Source of the DNA: Halomarina pelagica
Lineage (GTDB): Archaea; Halobacteriota; Halobacteria; Halobacteriales; Haloarculaceae
Reading direction: 5' to 3'
DNA: 64,000 nt
NCBI RefSeq assembly: GCF_024228315.1
Contig: NZ_CP100454.1
Span: forward strand, 372,001 to 436,000
The position numbers and the translations under genes are program-made. Position 1 is the stretch's first letter. Each line of letters begins with the position of its first letter. Of the stretch, positions 1-8,866 are shown piece by piece. Under the pieces are notes generated by a model. That model was not told where the DNA came from and searched no databases. It saw nothing but the letters and a program-made list of their open reading frames with translations.

Positions 1-38
1 AGCACGAGGAAATCTACGACGAACTCGCGACTGAGTAG
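1..38 (+). CDS. 3' end of a CDS cut by the window edge
   Basis: Reading from base 3, the last codons give HEEIYDELATE followed by TAG. This resembles the C-terminus (REIYDALENE) of the 46-residue protein encoded at 34172-34312, so it may be the end of a similar small haloarchaeal protein. The rest lies outside the window. The similarity is only a few residues, so the assignment is tentative. Confidence 0.45.
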   Translation, partial: HEEIYDELATE

Positions 39-145
39 GACTACCTCTTAGCTGCGGGTTCTGCTAATTACGCCGGCCATGCGGGCAATACCGGTCTTCC
101 ATCTTTCCAGCGAATCGCCTCTATTGCCGACGAGAACTGCTATAG

Positions 146-673
146 TCAATTCGTCTGTTCGCGAGCAGCTTCGACATCCGAGTAGAGTTCCAACGCGTGC
201 TTGATGAGGCGGCGGTCTTCCTGGTTCTCCTCCCAGCGGGTAATCACGTCGCGGCGTTCACGAAGCTCGTCACTCGAGAGGTCGCCGTCGGCGAGCGACT
301 GTTCGAGGTCCTCCCACGTCTCGACATCGTAGGTCGCCTGCCACTCCTCGATCTCCTCGGTGATCGCGGCCAATTCGTTCCGCAACTCCTCGCGCGTGTT
401 CTCCTCGATGAGCGTGCGGATTTCCTCGAAGAGCAGTCGCGTGTAGTCCGGCTGGTAGCGCGTCGTCTCGCCGGCCTCGACGCGGCGCAGCTGGCCCCGG
501 TCGACGAGATCCTGGAGCTCCTCGTTGGTCGTGCTCCAGGCGGCGTCGGCCTGTTCGCTGATCCAGTTAACCGACCGGGGTTCACGAAGCGTCTCGGCCA
601 CCGAGCGAATACGGTCGCGGGCGCTCATCGATTCAGTCCACGACTGGACGCCATTCCGTGGAGATTCGGACAT
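146..673 (-). CDS. Winged-helix DNA-binding protein, haloarchaeal accessory type
   Basis: A 175-residue protein. The N-terminal half looks like a winged helix: a region around WISEQADAAW reads as a recognition helix and is followed by LVDRGQLRRVEAG, which fits a wing. The C-terminal half is a charged helical, probably coiled-coil region (EELRNELAAITEEIEEW). I believe this is the haloarchaeal DUF7342-type family, often found on plasmids and integrated elements, but the name is from memory. The start at 673 (MSESPRNG) is chosen over more upstream ATGs because family-like sequence begins there and an AT-rich TATA-like box (713-720) lies about 40 bp upstream. It diverges from the zinc-ribbon gene at 789. 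Function is probably transcriptional regulation of the element. Confidence 0.75.
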   Translation of the reverse strand: MSESPRNGVQSWTESMSARDRIRSVAETLREPRSVNWISEQADAAWSTTNEELQDLVDRGQLRRVEAGETTRYQPDYTRLLFEEIRTLIEENTREELRNELAAITEEIEEWQATYDVETWEDLEQSLADGDLSSDELRERRDVITRWEENQEDRRLIKHALELYSDVEAAREQTN

Positions 674-711
674 GCTTGGCACCACTTGTAACGGTGTTCG
701 TGCCCTACTCG

Positions 712-721
712 CATATATGTT
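712..721 (-). promoter_or_regulatory. TATA-like box for the winged-helix gene
   Basis: The minus strand reads acatatatgc here, in a locally AT-rich stretch about 40 bp before the chosen start codon at 673. Spacing is compatible with an archaeal promoter and a short leader. Confidence 0.4.
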
Positions 722-788
722 TGTATCCTCGCGCATAATCGAGAGTACGTTCAGAGCATAGACATCCGGAGATTGAAATGCGAAACGG

Positions 789-1694
789 ATGGAAGCTATG
801 AGCCAACTGATGCACAACAGATATTCTGACTTTGAGGAACTGCGGCCGACCGGCGAGGGGTCCCACATTCCAGACACAAGGCTGGACGACGGGTTTGAGG
901 GTGGCCCCAGGCGACAATGCGTCGCGACGACCACGGGTGGCTACCCCGCCGAACCGTCGGACATCGGCGCGGAGTGTCAGTCCTGTGGTGCGTCGATCCC
1001 GGCTGGCCAGACGAAGTGCCGGTTCTGCCTCACGAATCATCTCGGTGAATCCACCGACAACCAGCAGCCCGCAGACACCGAGTGGACACTGCTTCACGTC
1101 GTCCAGCTGCTCGTCGAGGCCTCGACGGGCTATCACGCCCTCGCGAAGGGCGCTGCGGCAGCAACCCTCCTCGCGAAGCCCGACAGGGATCCAGCCGTCG
1201 ACGACTGCCAACTGCTCTACGATTTCGACGACGCACCTGCCGCGCAGCTGACCGACCACTGGCCCGCGCTTCCTGACGCCGTACGGGCGACCTCTGAGCG
1301 TGGTGAACGGATACTTGCGGTGGCTCGTGAGCGGTCAGTGTGGACTGAGACGACCGAGTCGTCACGTGGAGAGGCGCACACGACGTTTCTGTACGACGAG
1401 GGTGGACAGGGCATTCGCGACGGAGGTCGGCTTACAGGCCTCCTTGAGTGCGCCGAGACCGACGTCTGGTTGGTGCCAGCGATTGCACTCCAGCGTTCCG
1501 TCGACGACAACCATTCCGAGAATCGGCAACCAAACGTTCCCTCGAAAACGCGGCTTGACTGTCGCAGCTGCGACCGAACGACTGTGCATCAGTTCCAGGA
1601 GTTCGAGTCTGTCCCAGCTGAGAACTGGACTGGGCAGTCGATGTGGGAGTGTCAGGTGTGTCAGTCACCTCGTCACGGGCCAGCCCCTGAATAG
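789..1694 (+). CDS. Zinc-ribbon protein of an accessory element
   Basis: A 301-residue protein of unknown function. It has one zinc-ribbon-like pair near residues 63-81 (CQSCGAS then CRFC) and another at the C-terminus (CRSC then CQVC). The middle part (WTLLHVVQLLVEASTGYHALAKGAAAATLL) is hydrophobic/helical and has no motif I recognise. The two Cys4 knuckles suggest DNA, RNA or protein binding. It diverges from the winged-helix gene and sits in the less GC-rich accessory block. The start could also be the ATG at 798 (MSQLMHN). I cannot assign a role. Confidence 0.65.
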   Translation: MEAMSQLMHNRYSDFEELRPTGEGSHIPDTRLDDGFEGGPRRQCVATTTGGYPAEPSDIGAECQSCGASIPAGQTKCRFCLTNHLGESTDNQQPADTEWTLLHVVQLLVEASTGYHALAKGAAAATLLAKPDRDPAVDDCQLLYDFDDAPAAQLTDHWPALPDAVRATSERGERILAVARERSVWTETTESSRGEAHTTFLYDEGGQGIRDGGRLTGLLECAETDVWLVPAIALQRSVDDNHSENRQPNVPSKTRLDCRSCDRTTVHQFQEFESVPAENWTGQSMWECQVCQSPRHGPAPE

Positions 1695-1713
1695 GAGGGT
1701 CGGTTGAATACGT

Positions 1714-1757
1714 CCTTAACCAACAAAGGATGCCTATACGAAGGTTGTTGGTTAAGG
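1714..1757. repeat. Perfect 13-bp inverted repeat, 18-bp spacer
   Basis: The arm at 1714-1726 (ccttaaccaacaa) is repeated in exact inverted form at 1745-1757, separated by 18 bp. It lies 20 bp after the zinc-ribbon stop codon. It could be an RNA hairpin, a protein-binding palindrome or a recombination site. The long spacer and absence of a T-tract argue against a simple terminator. Confidence 0.7.
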
Positions 1758-1842
1758 CTGATGCAGGGCTTCGGCGGGAGACATCGTCGTACCTGCGTTG
1801 TTTTTCTGCGTCTCCAAAACGCTCTGCGTTCTGATGTGCGAC

Positions 1843-1859
1843 GAGACGCGGCGCGTCTC
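1843..1859. repeat. Small perfect palindrome upstream of a short gene
   Basis: gagacgc, three bases, gcgtctc. It ends about 30 bp before the start codon at 1891 and borders a TATA-like cattaac at 1859-1865, so it is placed where an operator would be. No binding protein can be named. Confidence 0.4.
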
Positions 1860-1890
1860 ATTAACGCCGGGAGTCGGCGAGGCGCGCATT

Positions 1891-2079
1891 ATGGACCCAC
1901 GGGACACGCCCGGATATCGACTGCATCGCGCTCTGAGTAACCTCAACAGCACAGATATCGAGCAACTGGATGGCCCCGACCGAAAACGAATCGCTGAGGC
2001 GACGACGCTTCTGGAACAGGTGGAACTGCTCACCCGACCCAGTGCTTCGGAAGAGACTGACGCTACCGTCGACTCCTGA
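1891..2079 (+). CDS. Small hypothetical protein (62 aa)
   Basis: Begins MDPRDTPGYRL and is acidic and helical, with DGPDRKRIAEATTLLEQVELL as a probable helix. Acidic composition and haloarchaeal codon choice support it being real. The ATG at 1891 is preferred over an upstream in-frame ATG because a TATA-like cattaac lies about 28 bp before it, as expected for a leaderless transcript. No family recognised. Confidence 0.5.
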   Translation: MDPRDTPGYRLHRALSNLNSTDIEQLDGPDRKRIAEATTLLEQVELLTRPSASEETDATVDS

Positions 2080-2496
2080 GGAGATCCATAGCCGCGGGAC
2101 AGCAATCTCACTTCTCCCCCGGTCGGTTTGTTACCCCCCGAAGGGTGCGAGGGCACGAAAACGCCCTTGAGTACAACCAATGGCAACGCTACAAGCTGCG
2201 ACGACATCGACCGGGGCGATCGTAACGAATGCCCAGACAGTCGCCAGCTCTGCGAAGCACATTGATTCGATATCCTGAATTGGAAGTTGGACGAAGAAGG
2301 GGGAGCTCATCATCTGGGGATACGACGCCTTCGAAGTCTACGAACCCCGTGGGGATGGCCTTCATGACTACGAAATTGGTAACTCTTGCGAATCCGCTCA
2401 ACAACGAGAATACCTACTGTGACACTTCAACTGGCCACTGGCAGTTCAATTTTATATTTGTCAAGATCTTGTCCCCAAGAGTTCAGTTGAGGATAT
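2080..2496. other. Gene-poor AT-rich stretch with a possible decayed gene
   Basis: No intact gene is convincing here. The stretch becomes markedly AT-rich toward 2436-2520. One frame (2279-2422, plus strand) keeps a protein-like reading of about 48 codons without a start codon, described separately. The 98-codon open frame at 2229-2525 has atypical composition (many Ser, Arg, Asn) and is not supported. Confidence 0.4.
2279..2422 (+). pseudogene. Possible gene remnant
   Basis: This frame reads KKGELIIWGYDAFEV then YEPRGDGLHDYEIGN and ends at TGA. It looks like coding sequence, unlike the two other frames, but it is preceded by an in-frame stop at 2276 and has no start codon. It may be the tail of a decayed accessory gene. 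Too short to assign. Confidence 0.25.
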
Positions 2497-4959
2497 TTAT
2501 ATTTCTCTACTATTATCGTTGCTGAGCTCAGCCTCCTCGACTTGCTCTAAGGCGGCCCGGAGGAGGCTGGCCGCGGCCGGTCGGTGCAAAGGTTCGTTTT
2601 GGTTCCCGCACTGGCTGCTCATCAGACATGAGGGGCAGCCAACGTCACGGTCACAGTCACAACTATCAATCCGCTCCAGGGTTCGCTGCGCGACCGCTTC
2701 GAAGTGCTCGTAGACGCTGTGGGCGAACCCGACGCCGCCCTCGACCGTGTCGTGGATGAACCATACTGGCGACCCGACCTCTGGGTGCCGAAGCGTCGAC
2801 AGCCCACCCATGTCGCGATTCTCCAAGCGGAGTTCCAAAGGTGCCATCTTGATCATCCCATGCTCACCGCCGTGTAGCCCACCAGCGACAGTGTACTCTC
2901 GCTCACCCATCGAGACGAACTCCGACCCTTCACTCGGCTGGATGTAGGAATTCGCTGGAATCTCGGCGAGAACCTGATCAACGATGCCATTCGGGAACGC
3001 GATCCACATCAGCTGCGTCCGCAACGATATCGGGTCGAGGTCGATCGGCAGCAGTCCCTCGACGAGTTCACCGGAGTACATATCGAAGACGTTGTACGCA
3101 CTATAGTTGATGTGGACGGTCCCCATCCCGGCACAGAGTTGAAACCCATTATCGAGACCGTATGACCGCTCAACCGTGATGTCCGTAATCTGCTTGTCAT
3201 GGATGGACTGCGTGTAGCTCCTGGATTTTGACCGCTCGACGGCGACGTACGGGTTGATACGATCCTCAACGACCTCAGTGACCTCGTACTGATCGCCGTC
3301 GTACAGGACCAGAGCGCCGGGGTAGTACTCTCGGTAGACACGTTCCTTGTCCAGAGGCTCCATGTCGATGTCGCCGTCCGTCTGGCGTACCTCGTACTGC
3401 TGGTCGCTGGTCGCATAGAGCGAGATCCGGCTCTGTGGACGAGCGGTACCGTTGTACTGCGCTCCGCGGTCAAGGTCACCGACCAGTTGCCCGGCAGCCG
3501 ACCACATGTCGATGGCGCGCGCCAGTCGCTCGCGCGGACCGAACCATCGGACGTCATCTTCTGTGAGTGGTCGTTCAGCGGCCGCACAGAGCAGGTGTTT
3601 CCCGTACACCGGATTGTTCGAGAGGTCGATGACGGCGTCTTCAACGTTATCCTCGAGGACATATGCGGGATTGTTCAAGATGTACTGGTCGATTGCGTCA
3701 GACCTCGGGACGAACACCGAAAGCGAGTCCGTCGTACCGCGGCCAGCGCGGCCGATACGCTGCCAGAACGACTGCCGAGTCCCCGGATAGCCAGCGAGTA
3801 CGGTCGCATCCATCGACCCGATGTCGATACCCAATTCGAGCGCACTAGTCGAGATGACTCCATCGACCTGCCCGCCGTTCAACTTATTCTCGACCGCCCG
3901 GCGCTTGCGCTTGCTGAGGCCCGCGTGGTACGGTTCGAGTTCGACGTACGACTCTTCGGGATGGGTTCGTGCAGCTTCGATAGCCCGCTTCACGCCGATT
4001 TCGGTACCCTGCCGGGACCGCGTGAACATCAATGTCTGAACGTCGTTTTTCGCGAGGTGGACGAGGACTTTCGCGGCTTCATCGTCAGCATTCTTTCGCA
4101 GCGATGGTGGAATCTCATCCTCGTCAAGTTCGTTAACGACGTCATCGTCCGTCTCCGCGAGCGGTGGTTGCCAAAAACCTACATCCCGGCGACCGTGCGG
4201 GCTGCCATTCTCGTCAATGACGGTGAAGTCCGCTCCAGTCAACTCTTCGGCATGTTCTTGAGGGTTTCCTATCGTCGCTGTCGAACAGACTAGTTGCGGG
4301 TCCGCGCCATGATGGGCGAGCAGGCGGCGGAGCCGACGGATGACCCACGCGACATGCATCCCGTGAACGCCGGTGTAAGTGTGGCACTCGTCGATGACCA
4401 CTAACTCACAGTTCGCGAATACGTCGCGCCACTTCATGTGGTGATTGAGATACTGGTTGATACCCGCAAAGTTCGAAATAATCACGTCCTGGCGGTCCCT
4501 GATGAGCCGCCTTCGGTCCGACTTTGTGTCCCCATCATACGTTTCGGCGATGGCGTCGACCCCGAGCTGGTTGAAGAGGTCGTTGACCGCCTGTTCCTGG
4601 TCGGCACTCAGTGCCTTCGTCGGATACAGAAATAGCGCCCGTGCGTCTGGGTTCTCGAGTTTCTGCAAACAGTAGTAGAGCGCGTACACCCACGTCTTCC
4701 CGGACGACGTCGACGTTGCGACAGTCACGTTGTTCCCGGCTTTCAGCTCCCGAATCGCCTCAGCCTGATGGGTGTAGAGATCGACCCCGAGGGCGTCAGC
4801 TAGTGCCTCAGGTAAGATCTCCGCCGCTGACACGGTAGCTGCGGCCCGTGGTGGATCCGAGATCGTTTCAGTGAGTTGGCTCTCGTAGTCCGGGAATGTC
4901 GCTTCCAAGGTGTCCGCATTCAGTATCGCGTCGAGCGATGGCGTGGAGTTCTGGCTCAT
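2497..4959 (-). CDS. DUF1998-containing SF2 helicase, MrfA (YprA)-like
   Basis: An 820-residue ATP-dependent superfamily 2 helicase. Motif I is ATSTSSGKT (81-89), motif II is DECH (190-193), motif III is STAT (about 226-229) and motif VI is QRIGRAGR (400-407). The C-terminal part matches the DUF1998/MZB type, with a cysteine cluster between about 767 and 784 (C-x-C, CPSC, CGN) as in Bacillus MrfA/YprA, a 3'-5' helicase of mitomycin-lesion repair related to Hrq1. Length fits that family. The gene directly follows an exonuclease gene (3-bp gap) and a Cas4-like gene on the same strand, which resembles the bacterial mrfA-mrfB pair plus one more nuclease-like gene. The likely role is DNA repair; a defence role cannot be excluded. 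Confidence 0.88.
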   Translation of the reverse strand: MSQNSTPSLDAILNADTLEATFPDYESQLTETISDPPRAAATVSAAEILPEALADALGVDLYTHQAEAIRELKAGNNVTVATSTSSGKTWVYALYYCLQKLENPDARALFLYPTKALSADQEQAVNDLFNQLGVDAIAETYDGDTKSDRRRLIRDRQDVIISNFAGINQYLNHHMKWRDVFANCELVVIDECHTYTGVHGMHVAWVIRRLRRLLAHHGADPQLVCSTATIGNPQEHAEELTGADFTVIDENGSPHGRRDVGFWQPPLAETDDDVVNELDEDEIPPSLRKNADDEAAKVLVHLAKNDVQTLMFTRSRQGTEIGVKRAIEAARTHPEESYVELEPYHAGLSKRKRRAVENKLNGGQVDGVISTSALELGIDIGSMDATVLAGYPGTRQSFWQRIGRAGRGTTDSLSVFVPRSDAIDQYILNNPAYVLEDNVEDAVIDLSNNPVYGKHLLCAAAERPLTEDDVRWFGPRERLARAIDMWSAAGQLVGDLDRGAQYNGTARPQSRISLYATSDQQYEVRQTDGDIDMEPLDKERVYREYYPGALVLYDGDQYEVTEVVEDRINPYVAVERSKSRSYTQSIHDKQITDITVERSYGLDNGFQLCAGMGTVHINYSAYNVFDMYSGELVEGLLPIDLDPISLRTQLMWIAFPNGIVDQVLAEIPANSYIQPSEGSEFVSMGEREYTVAGGLHGGEHGMIKMAPLELRLENRDMGGLSTLRHPEVGSPVWFIHDTVEGGVGFAHSVYEHFEAVAQRTLERIDSCDCDRDVGCPSCLMSSQCGNQNEPLHRPAAASLLRAALEQVEEAELSNDNSREI

Positions 4960-4962
4960 GTG

Positions 4963-6471
4963 TTAGAAATCATGCAGGGTGCCCTGCGAGGTTGACTCGG
5001 CAATCGAAGACCCCCCGTTACCGCTGTTTGTCGTCATTCGGTTCGTCGAGTCCCTGATCCGGTTGTAGACATACGCGAGCGATCGGACATCGTCCTCGCA
5101 ATATGTCTCGTGGCGATTCCAGTCCAGTTCCGTCGCCGGGCACGGGTTCTCAGCATAGCGCTGGAACAAGCGGCCAACCTCGCCACCCGTCAAGCCAGTG
5201 TCGAGTGGCTCCCAGCCGAGTGCTTGCGCAACGTCCTCGAGTTTATTCGTCAGACCAGGCAGAATCGCGTTCTTCTTGTTGACTGCCCAGTCGTAGAGGT
5301 CGAACCGGTACGTGCTCTCCCAGAAGTCGAGATACTGTGCACAGTGGTCCGCGATGTGTTCGGTGATGACCGGGAAGTCGAAGTTCCAGCCGTTATAGGC
5401 CACGATTGGCCGACCTTCCCCGTTTGCGACTAGCCAGGAAAGAAAGGCATCCAGAGCTACGGCAGGCTGCGTCGGGTCCGTTTCGAGAAACGACATGTAA
5501 TGGTCATCCTCACCAGGCGCAAGGACGCCGATCAGCCAGATCATCGTCGGGTTGAGCCCGTCAGTTTCGATGTCGATGAAAATCGGCTGGGTTTCGGGGA
5601 GCTTCGCACCGGAGGATTTCCGAATCTCACCCTGTTCGATGACTTGAGCCGATTCAATCGCCGTTCGGGCAGTCTTCTGGCCGAAGCCATCCAGCGACGA
5701 TATTTCATAGACAGAGCCCGTCGCGAGGTCTGCACGTGATTGAACACCTGCCTGTCGGAGTGTTGTCGCCCGTCTGCGGCCGACTTGGTCGGCGGACGTC
5801 AATCCGAATCGTTTCAATTGTCGCGTTTTTGCACCTACGATGCCGTCAGGCTGTAGGTCGAAGTGGGCGATGCTAGCCTGCGCGATGCCCTGTTGCTCAG
5901 TCGCGCCAGGCATGACGCCTTGCACATCGACGCCCGCCCATATTGCACGGTACTCCGGATTCGCCTTGGTGGTGAGATGGGTGAACGCACCAACAATCCC
6001 GTGTTCGTCCAGCGGCGCACGATATTCCTTGAGGCCGTCAAGCCGAGCATCCAGATTGACGAGATCGACGGACAGCGAGAGACAGTCGGACAGGAGGAAC
6101 GAGTGCGTACTGCCATTCGGTGGTCCAACCCGTTTGTTTCGGGCGACTCGTTCGAGGTCTGCCGGTGAGGATATCCAGCTTAATCGCACGTCGTTTTGTC
6201 GGGCGAGTCCGCGCGGACTGCTACCACTGAGTGGCTGGGTCGCGATCGTCGCGGTATCCCCGACATGAGTTTCGAGGAATGGTTCGTGAACGCGGTCCGG
6301 GGTGAAGACAATGTCGGAATCGAAGTACTGGACGATGTCTCGCATCTGTTCGCCCTGGCAGCGGTCCATCGTAATCGACGGAAGGACTGTGAGCCCGATC
6401 ATGCGTGTCCACCGTGTTGGTACTGCCTGTCGGTCCCTGTTGGGAGCAGCGTCCATGACGGTGCGGTACAT
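4963..6471 (-). CDS. DEDD-type RNase H-fold exonuclease, MrfB (YprB)-like
   Basis: A 502-residue protein. Its C-terminal third is a ribonuclease H-like 3'-5' exonuclease: D300-x-E302 (FIDIETDG), N363-F-D365 (YNGWNFDFP) and Y457-x3-D461 (YCEDD), the DEDDy arrangement. Before it, residues about 215-280 look like helix-hairpin-helix DNA-binding motifs (LDGFGQKTA). The N-terminal 200 residues are not recognised. Pairing with the DUF1998 helicase matches MrfA/MrfB of Bacillus, where MrfB is a metal-dependent exonuclease. The start at 6471 leaves 15 bp after the upstream gene; an internal ATG at 6402 (MIGLTVLP) is an alternative and may be the true start. Confidence 0.8.
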   Translation of the reverse strand: MYRTVMDAAPNRDRQAVPTRWTRMIGLTVLPSITMDRCQGEQMRDIVQYFDSDIVFTPDRVHEPFLETHVGDTATIATQPLSGSSPRGLARQNDVRLSWISSPADLERVARNKRVGPPNGSTHSFLLSDCLSLSVDLVNLDARLDGLKEYRAPLDEHGIVGAFTHLTTKANPEYRAIWAGVDVQGVMPGATEQQGIAQASIAHFDLQPDGIVGAKTRQLKRFGLTSADQVGRRRATTLRQAGVQSRADLATGSVYEISSLDGFGQKTARTAIESAQVIEQGEIRKSSGAKLPETQPIFIDIETDGLNPTMIWLIGVLAPGEDDHYMSFLETDPTQPAVALDAFLSWLVANGEGRPIVAYNGWNFDFPVITEHIADHCAQYLDFWESTYRFDLYDWAVNKKNAILPGLTNKLEDVAQALGWEPLDTGLTGGEVGRLFQRYAENPCPATELDWNRHETYCEDDVRSLAYVYNRIRDSTNRMTTNSGNGGSSIAESTSQGTLHDF

Positions 6472-6486
6472 CCAGTCATCGCCATC

Positions 6487-7329
6487 TCATACCCGTTCCT
6501 CGCCCCTCGCCAGCGCGAGATTACAGGCCGGGCGGAAGCGACAGCTCGCACATTTCTTCCAGTGGTTCGCTCCCAGAGGGTCTCCACCGTCGCGCCAGAA
6601 GGCGACGAAGCCGCGGAGCTGTTTGCCTCGCTGTGAATCGCGTTCGTAGTCAAGCAGGTGTTGCCTGATGTTCGGATGGATCGTGGACTTCTTATTGAGT
6701 GTAACTGTGACATCGTCGCCGTCCTCTGTGGCAAGCAGTAGCTGGGCTCTGCTCACCTCAACCGGGTTGAATTCGTCCTGTGGATACTTTAGATAGCGAA
6801 TAGAGAGGTTCGAGACATCGAAACCGATGCGGTCCAGCAGGTTCGCGTGACACCACAGGAGAAACTGCTCGTTCGGGAAGAACTGATCGAGGTACCTGTC
6901 CTTTGTCACGCCACGGACGAGTGTCAGCTGTGTTGGCTGGCTCTCCACGAATCGAATGTACCACGGACGCCCCGCCACGAGCATGTTCACCAGTTCGTGC
7001 ACGAAGGGCGGATGGAGCAACGAGACATCACCGGCTTCGATATCCGTCCACACATCCTCAAGACCGTACTCCTCGTCAGTATCGCCAACAGTCGTTTGCG
7101 CCAATTCGATGTGCTGTTCCTGTGCCCGAACAAGCCGTTCTGGACGGGAATCTTCGTTCGATTCTACCGCCCGCTCGAATTGAGCCTTCTGCTCACAGTA
7201 GTGCTGGGTCTCCAGCGTACTGAGTGGGACGATGCGCTCGCTGTTGTCTTCGGTTATCGTATCAAGAATACCTAACTGGTGGCGTGCGATCTCGGAGATC
7301 GGTTTCGAGTGGGGTCGGTCGCCAGCCAT
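6487..7329 (-). CDS. Cas4-like PD-(D/E)XK/Fe-S protein
   Basis: A 280-residue protein with the cysteine layout of the Cas4/AddB Fe-S nuclease group: one N-terminal Cys (C45, in HYCEQKAQF) and a C-terminal C260-x2-C263-x5-C269 (CASCRFRPAC). His73 may match the conserved nuclease His. The expected active-site acids are not clear: GVTKDRY (140-146) may match the GxxD strand, while TLNKKS (210-215) stands where E-x-K is expected, so catalysis may be lost. It is the first gene of the operon with the helicase and exonuclease. No cas1/cas2 or CRISPR array is nearby, so a repair/defence accessory role is more likely than spacer acquisition. Confidence 0.65.
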   Translation of the reverse strand: MAGDRPHSKPISEIARHQLGILDTITEDNSERIVPLSTLETQHYCEQKAQFERAVESNEDSRPERLVRAQEQHIELAQTTVGDTDEEYGLEDVWTDIEAGDVSLLHPPFVHELVNMLVAGRPWYIRFVESQPTQLTLVRGVTKDRYLDQFFPNEQFLLWCHANLLDRIGFDVSNLSIRYLKYPQDEFNPVEVSRAQLLLATEDGDDVTVTLNKKSTIHPNIRQHLLDYERDSQRGKQLRGFVAFWRDGGDPLGANHWKKCASCRFRPACNLALARGEERV

Positions 7330-7362
7330 GCATTAGAGTACACTTGCATACCCCGTATGTGT

Positions 7363-8811
7363 TTACCCCGAGGGCTCGACAACCGGCACAGCTTGCGCCC
7401 GTGAAATCATCTCGTTGTCTCGGGCAACTCGCTTGAGTTCCTCGTAGGGGTTGCGTCCCTGCTGGCGCCACGTCGCCAGCAGGGACAGCAACGTCTCGTG
7501 GACGAACATTCCATGGTCGTTACGGAGCGTCCCGATGATTTTCCGGAGAACGACCGGCTCACGAAGCGCGTTCTCGGCAGCATTGTTCGTCGGTGAGACC
7601 GCTGGCTCACCGACGAAGGTGAGCCAGTGGTCGAGCCCACCTTCGATCTTCCCGAGCAGTGTTGCCACTGCTCCGTCGGTCTCTGACCGCTCAACGAGCG
7701 AGGTGAGTTCGGCCCGGGCAGACCGATGCATCTGTGCCCGTTCACGGACTGTTGGGTCGGTCTCCAGCCACGCCTGGAGACCGACGTACATCTGCCTGAG
7801 AGATCGGTGAATCCGCTCTCCCTTCTTGTGGTCGTCGGCGACGTCTTCGGCCTCACGGAGCAAGTGGGCCCAACACCGCTGGAGGTTGCTGGTGAAGGCC
7901 GGATACGCCGTCCAGCCGTCACAAACGACCGTTCCCGCGAAGTCCTCACCGAGGACTTCCGCGGGAACATCATGACCACGGCTCTCTCTGACGGCGTACA
8001 GCGTGTGCTCGGCCGTCCTGAACGTCCAGATCCACGCTTGGTCACCGTCACGTTTGACGCCGGTTTCGTCGACGTGGACGACATCAGCGTCCTGGATGTG
8101 GCGACGGATTTGTTCGTACTCGCAGCGACCGGCGCGCGCAGCGCGCTCGGTCGCGTGCCACGCGGACGCGCCCGAAAGCTCCAACCCACAGAGCTGCTCG
8201 AAGCGATCAGCGATCTTCCGGTAGGGAAGTCGCTGCTCGTACCGGGAGAGTGCGGCCTGTGCGATGACGTTCACCCCGAACTGCCCCTCATCGGGGCAGT
8301 CGGGGTGTGAGGCAACAGTTGCGGTTCCACAGGACTCACACTCGTAGCAGTGACGGTTGTACCGGGTGACGACAGGCGGCTGTGGATCGGGAATCTCTTC
8401 GACGAGTCGGGGGCTGACGCCCACCGACTCGTCGAGATCCTCACCACACTCTGGACAGCAGTCGCAGGTGACCTCAACTTCCTCATCGGGATCAGACACT
8501 GTTCGCCACTCTGGATCGTGTCCGTCGTTCCGACCCGGTGTTCCGCCGTCAGTACGGACGTTATCGTCGTCCTCGTCACTGTCCGAGGTCGGCGACCGAG
8601 GGGTCGCCGACCGTCGTTTGCTGGGCGGGGTGTGTGGATTTTCGTACTTGCGAAGCCGTGCTTCGAGTTCCTCGATCTGCTCGTTCTGTTCTTCGATCCG
8701 CTTGTTCTTCTGAGTGAGTTCCTGTTCGAGTTCTTCGACCCGCTGCTCAAGTTGAAGAAAGCGAGAAAGCAGTTCCTCCTTGGTGAGATCGTCCCCGTTC
8801 ACAGATCCCAC
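7363..8811 (-). CDS. IS66-family transposase
   Basis: A 482-residue transposase. Residues 14-56 form a leucine/glutamate coiled coil. A low-complexity Ser/Asp linker follows. Zinc-binding cysteines occur at about 116-122 (CDCCPEC) and 155-161 (CYECESC). The DDE catalytic residues are D248 (VVHVDETG), D298 (VVCDGW) and E413 (NNAAENALR). It appears full length, with no frameshift. It lies between the helicase operon and the MEDS gene and marks the boundary between the less GC-rich block and the GC-rich backbone. Confidence 0.93.
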   Translation of the reverse strand: MGSVNGDDLTKEELLSRFLQLEQRVEELEQELTQKNKRIEEQNEQIEELEARLRKYENPHTPPSKRRSATPRSPTSDSDEDDDNVRTDGGTPGRNDGHDPEWRTVSDPDEEVEVTCDCCPECGEDLDESVGVSPRLVEEIPDPQPPVVTRYNRHCYECESCGTATVASHPDCPDEGQFGVNVIAQAALSRYEQRLPYRKIADRFEQLCGLELSGASAWHATERAARAGRCEYEQIRRHIQDADVVHVDETGVKRDGDQAWIWTFRTAEHTLYAVRESRGHDVPAEVLGEDFAGTVVCDGWTAYPAFTSNLQRCWAHLLREAEDVADDHKKGERIHRSLRQMYVGLQAWLETDPTVRERAQMHRSARAELTSLVERSETDGAVATLLGKIEGGLDHWLTFVGEPAVSPTNNAAENALREPVVLRKIIGTLRNDHGMFVHETLLSLLATWRQQGRNPYEELKRVARDNEMISRAQAVPVVEPSG

Positions 8812-8837
8812 CTACCAGCGATGACAGCAGGGGTGAC

Positions 8838-8866
8838 GGGATGGGCTCCGCCGCGGAGCCCATCCC
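8838..8866. repeat. 13-bp perfect hairpin before the transposase gene
   Basis: gggatgggctccg and its exact inverse are separated by 3 bases. It lies 27 bp upstream of the transposase start, inside the predicted IS. In mRNA it would form a very stable stem. It may limit read-through or translation of the transposase, as hairpins near IS ends often do. Confidence 0.6.
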
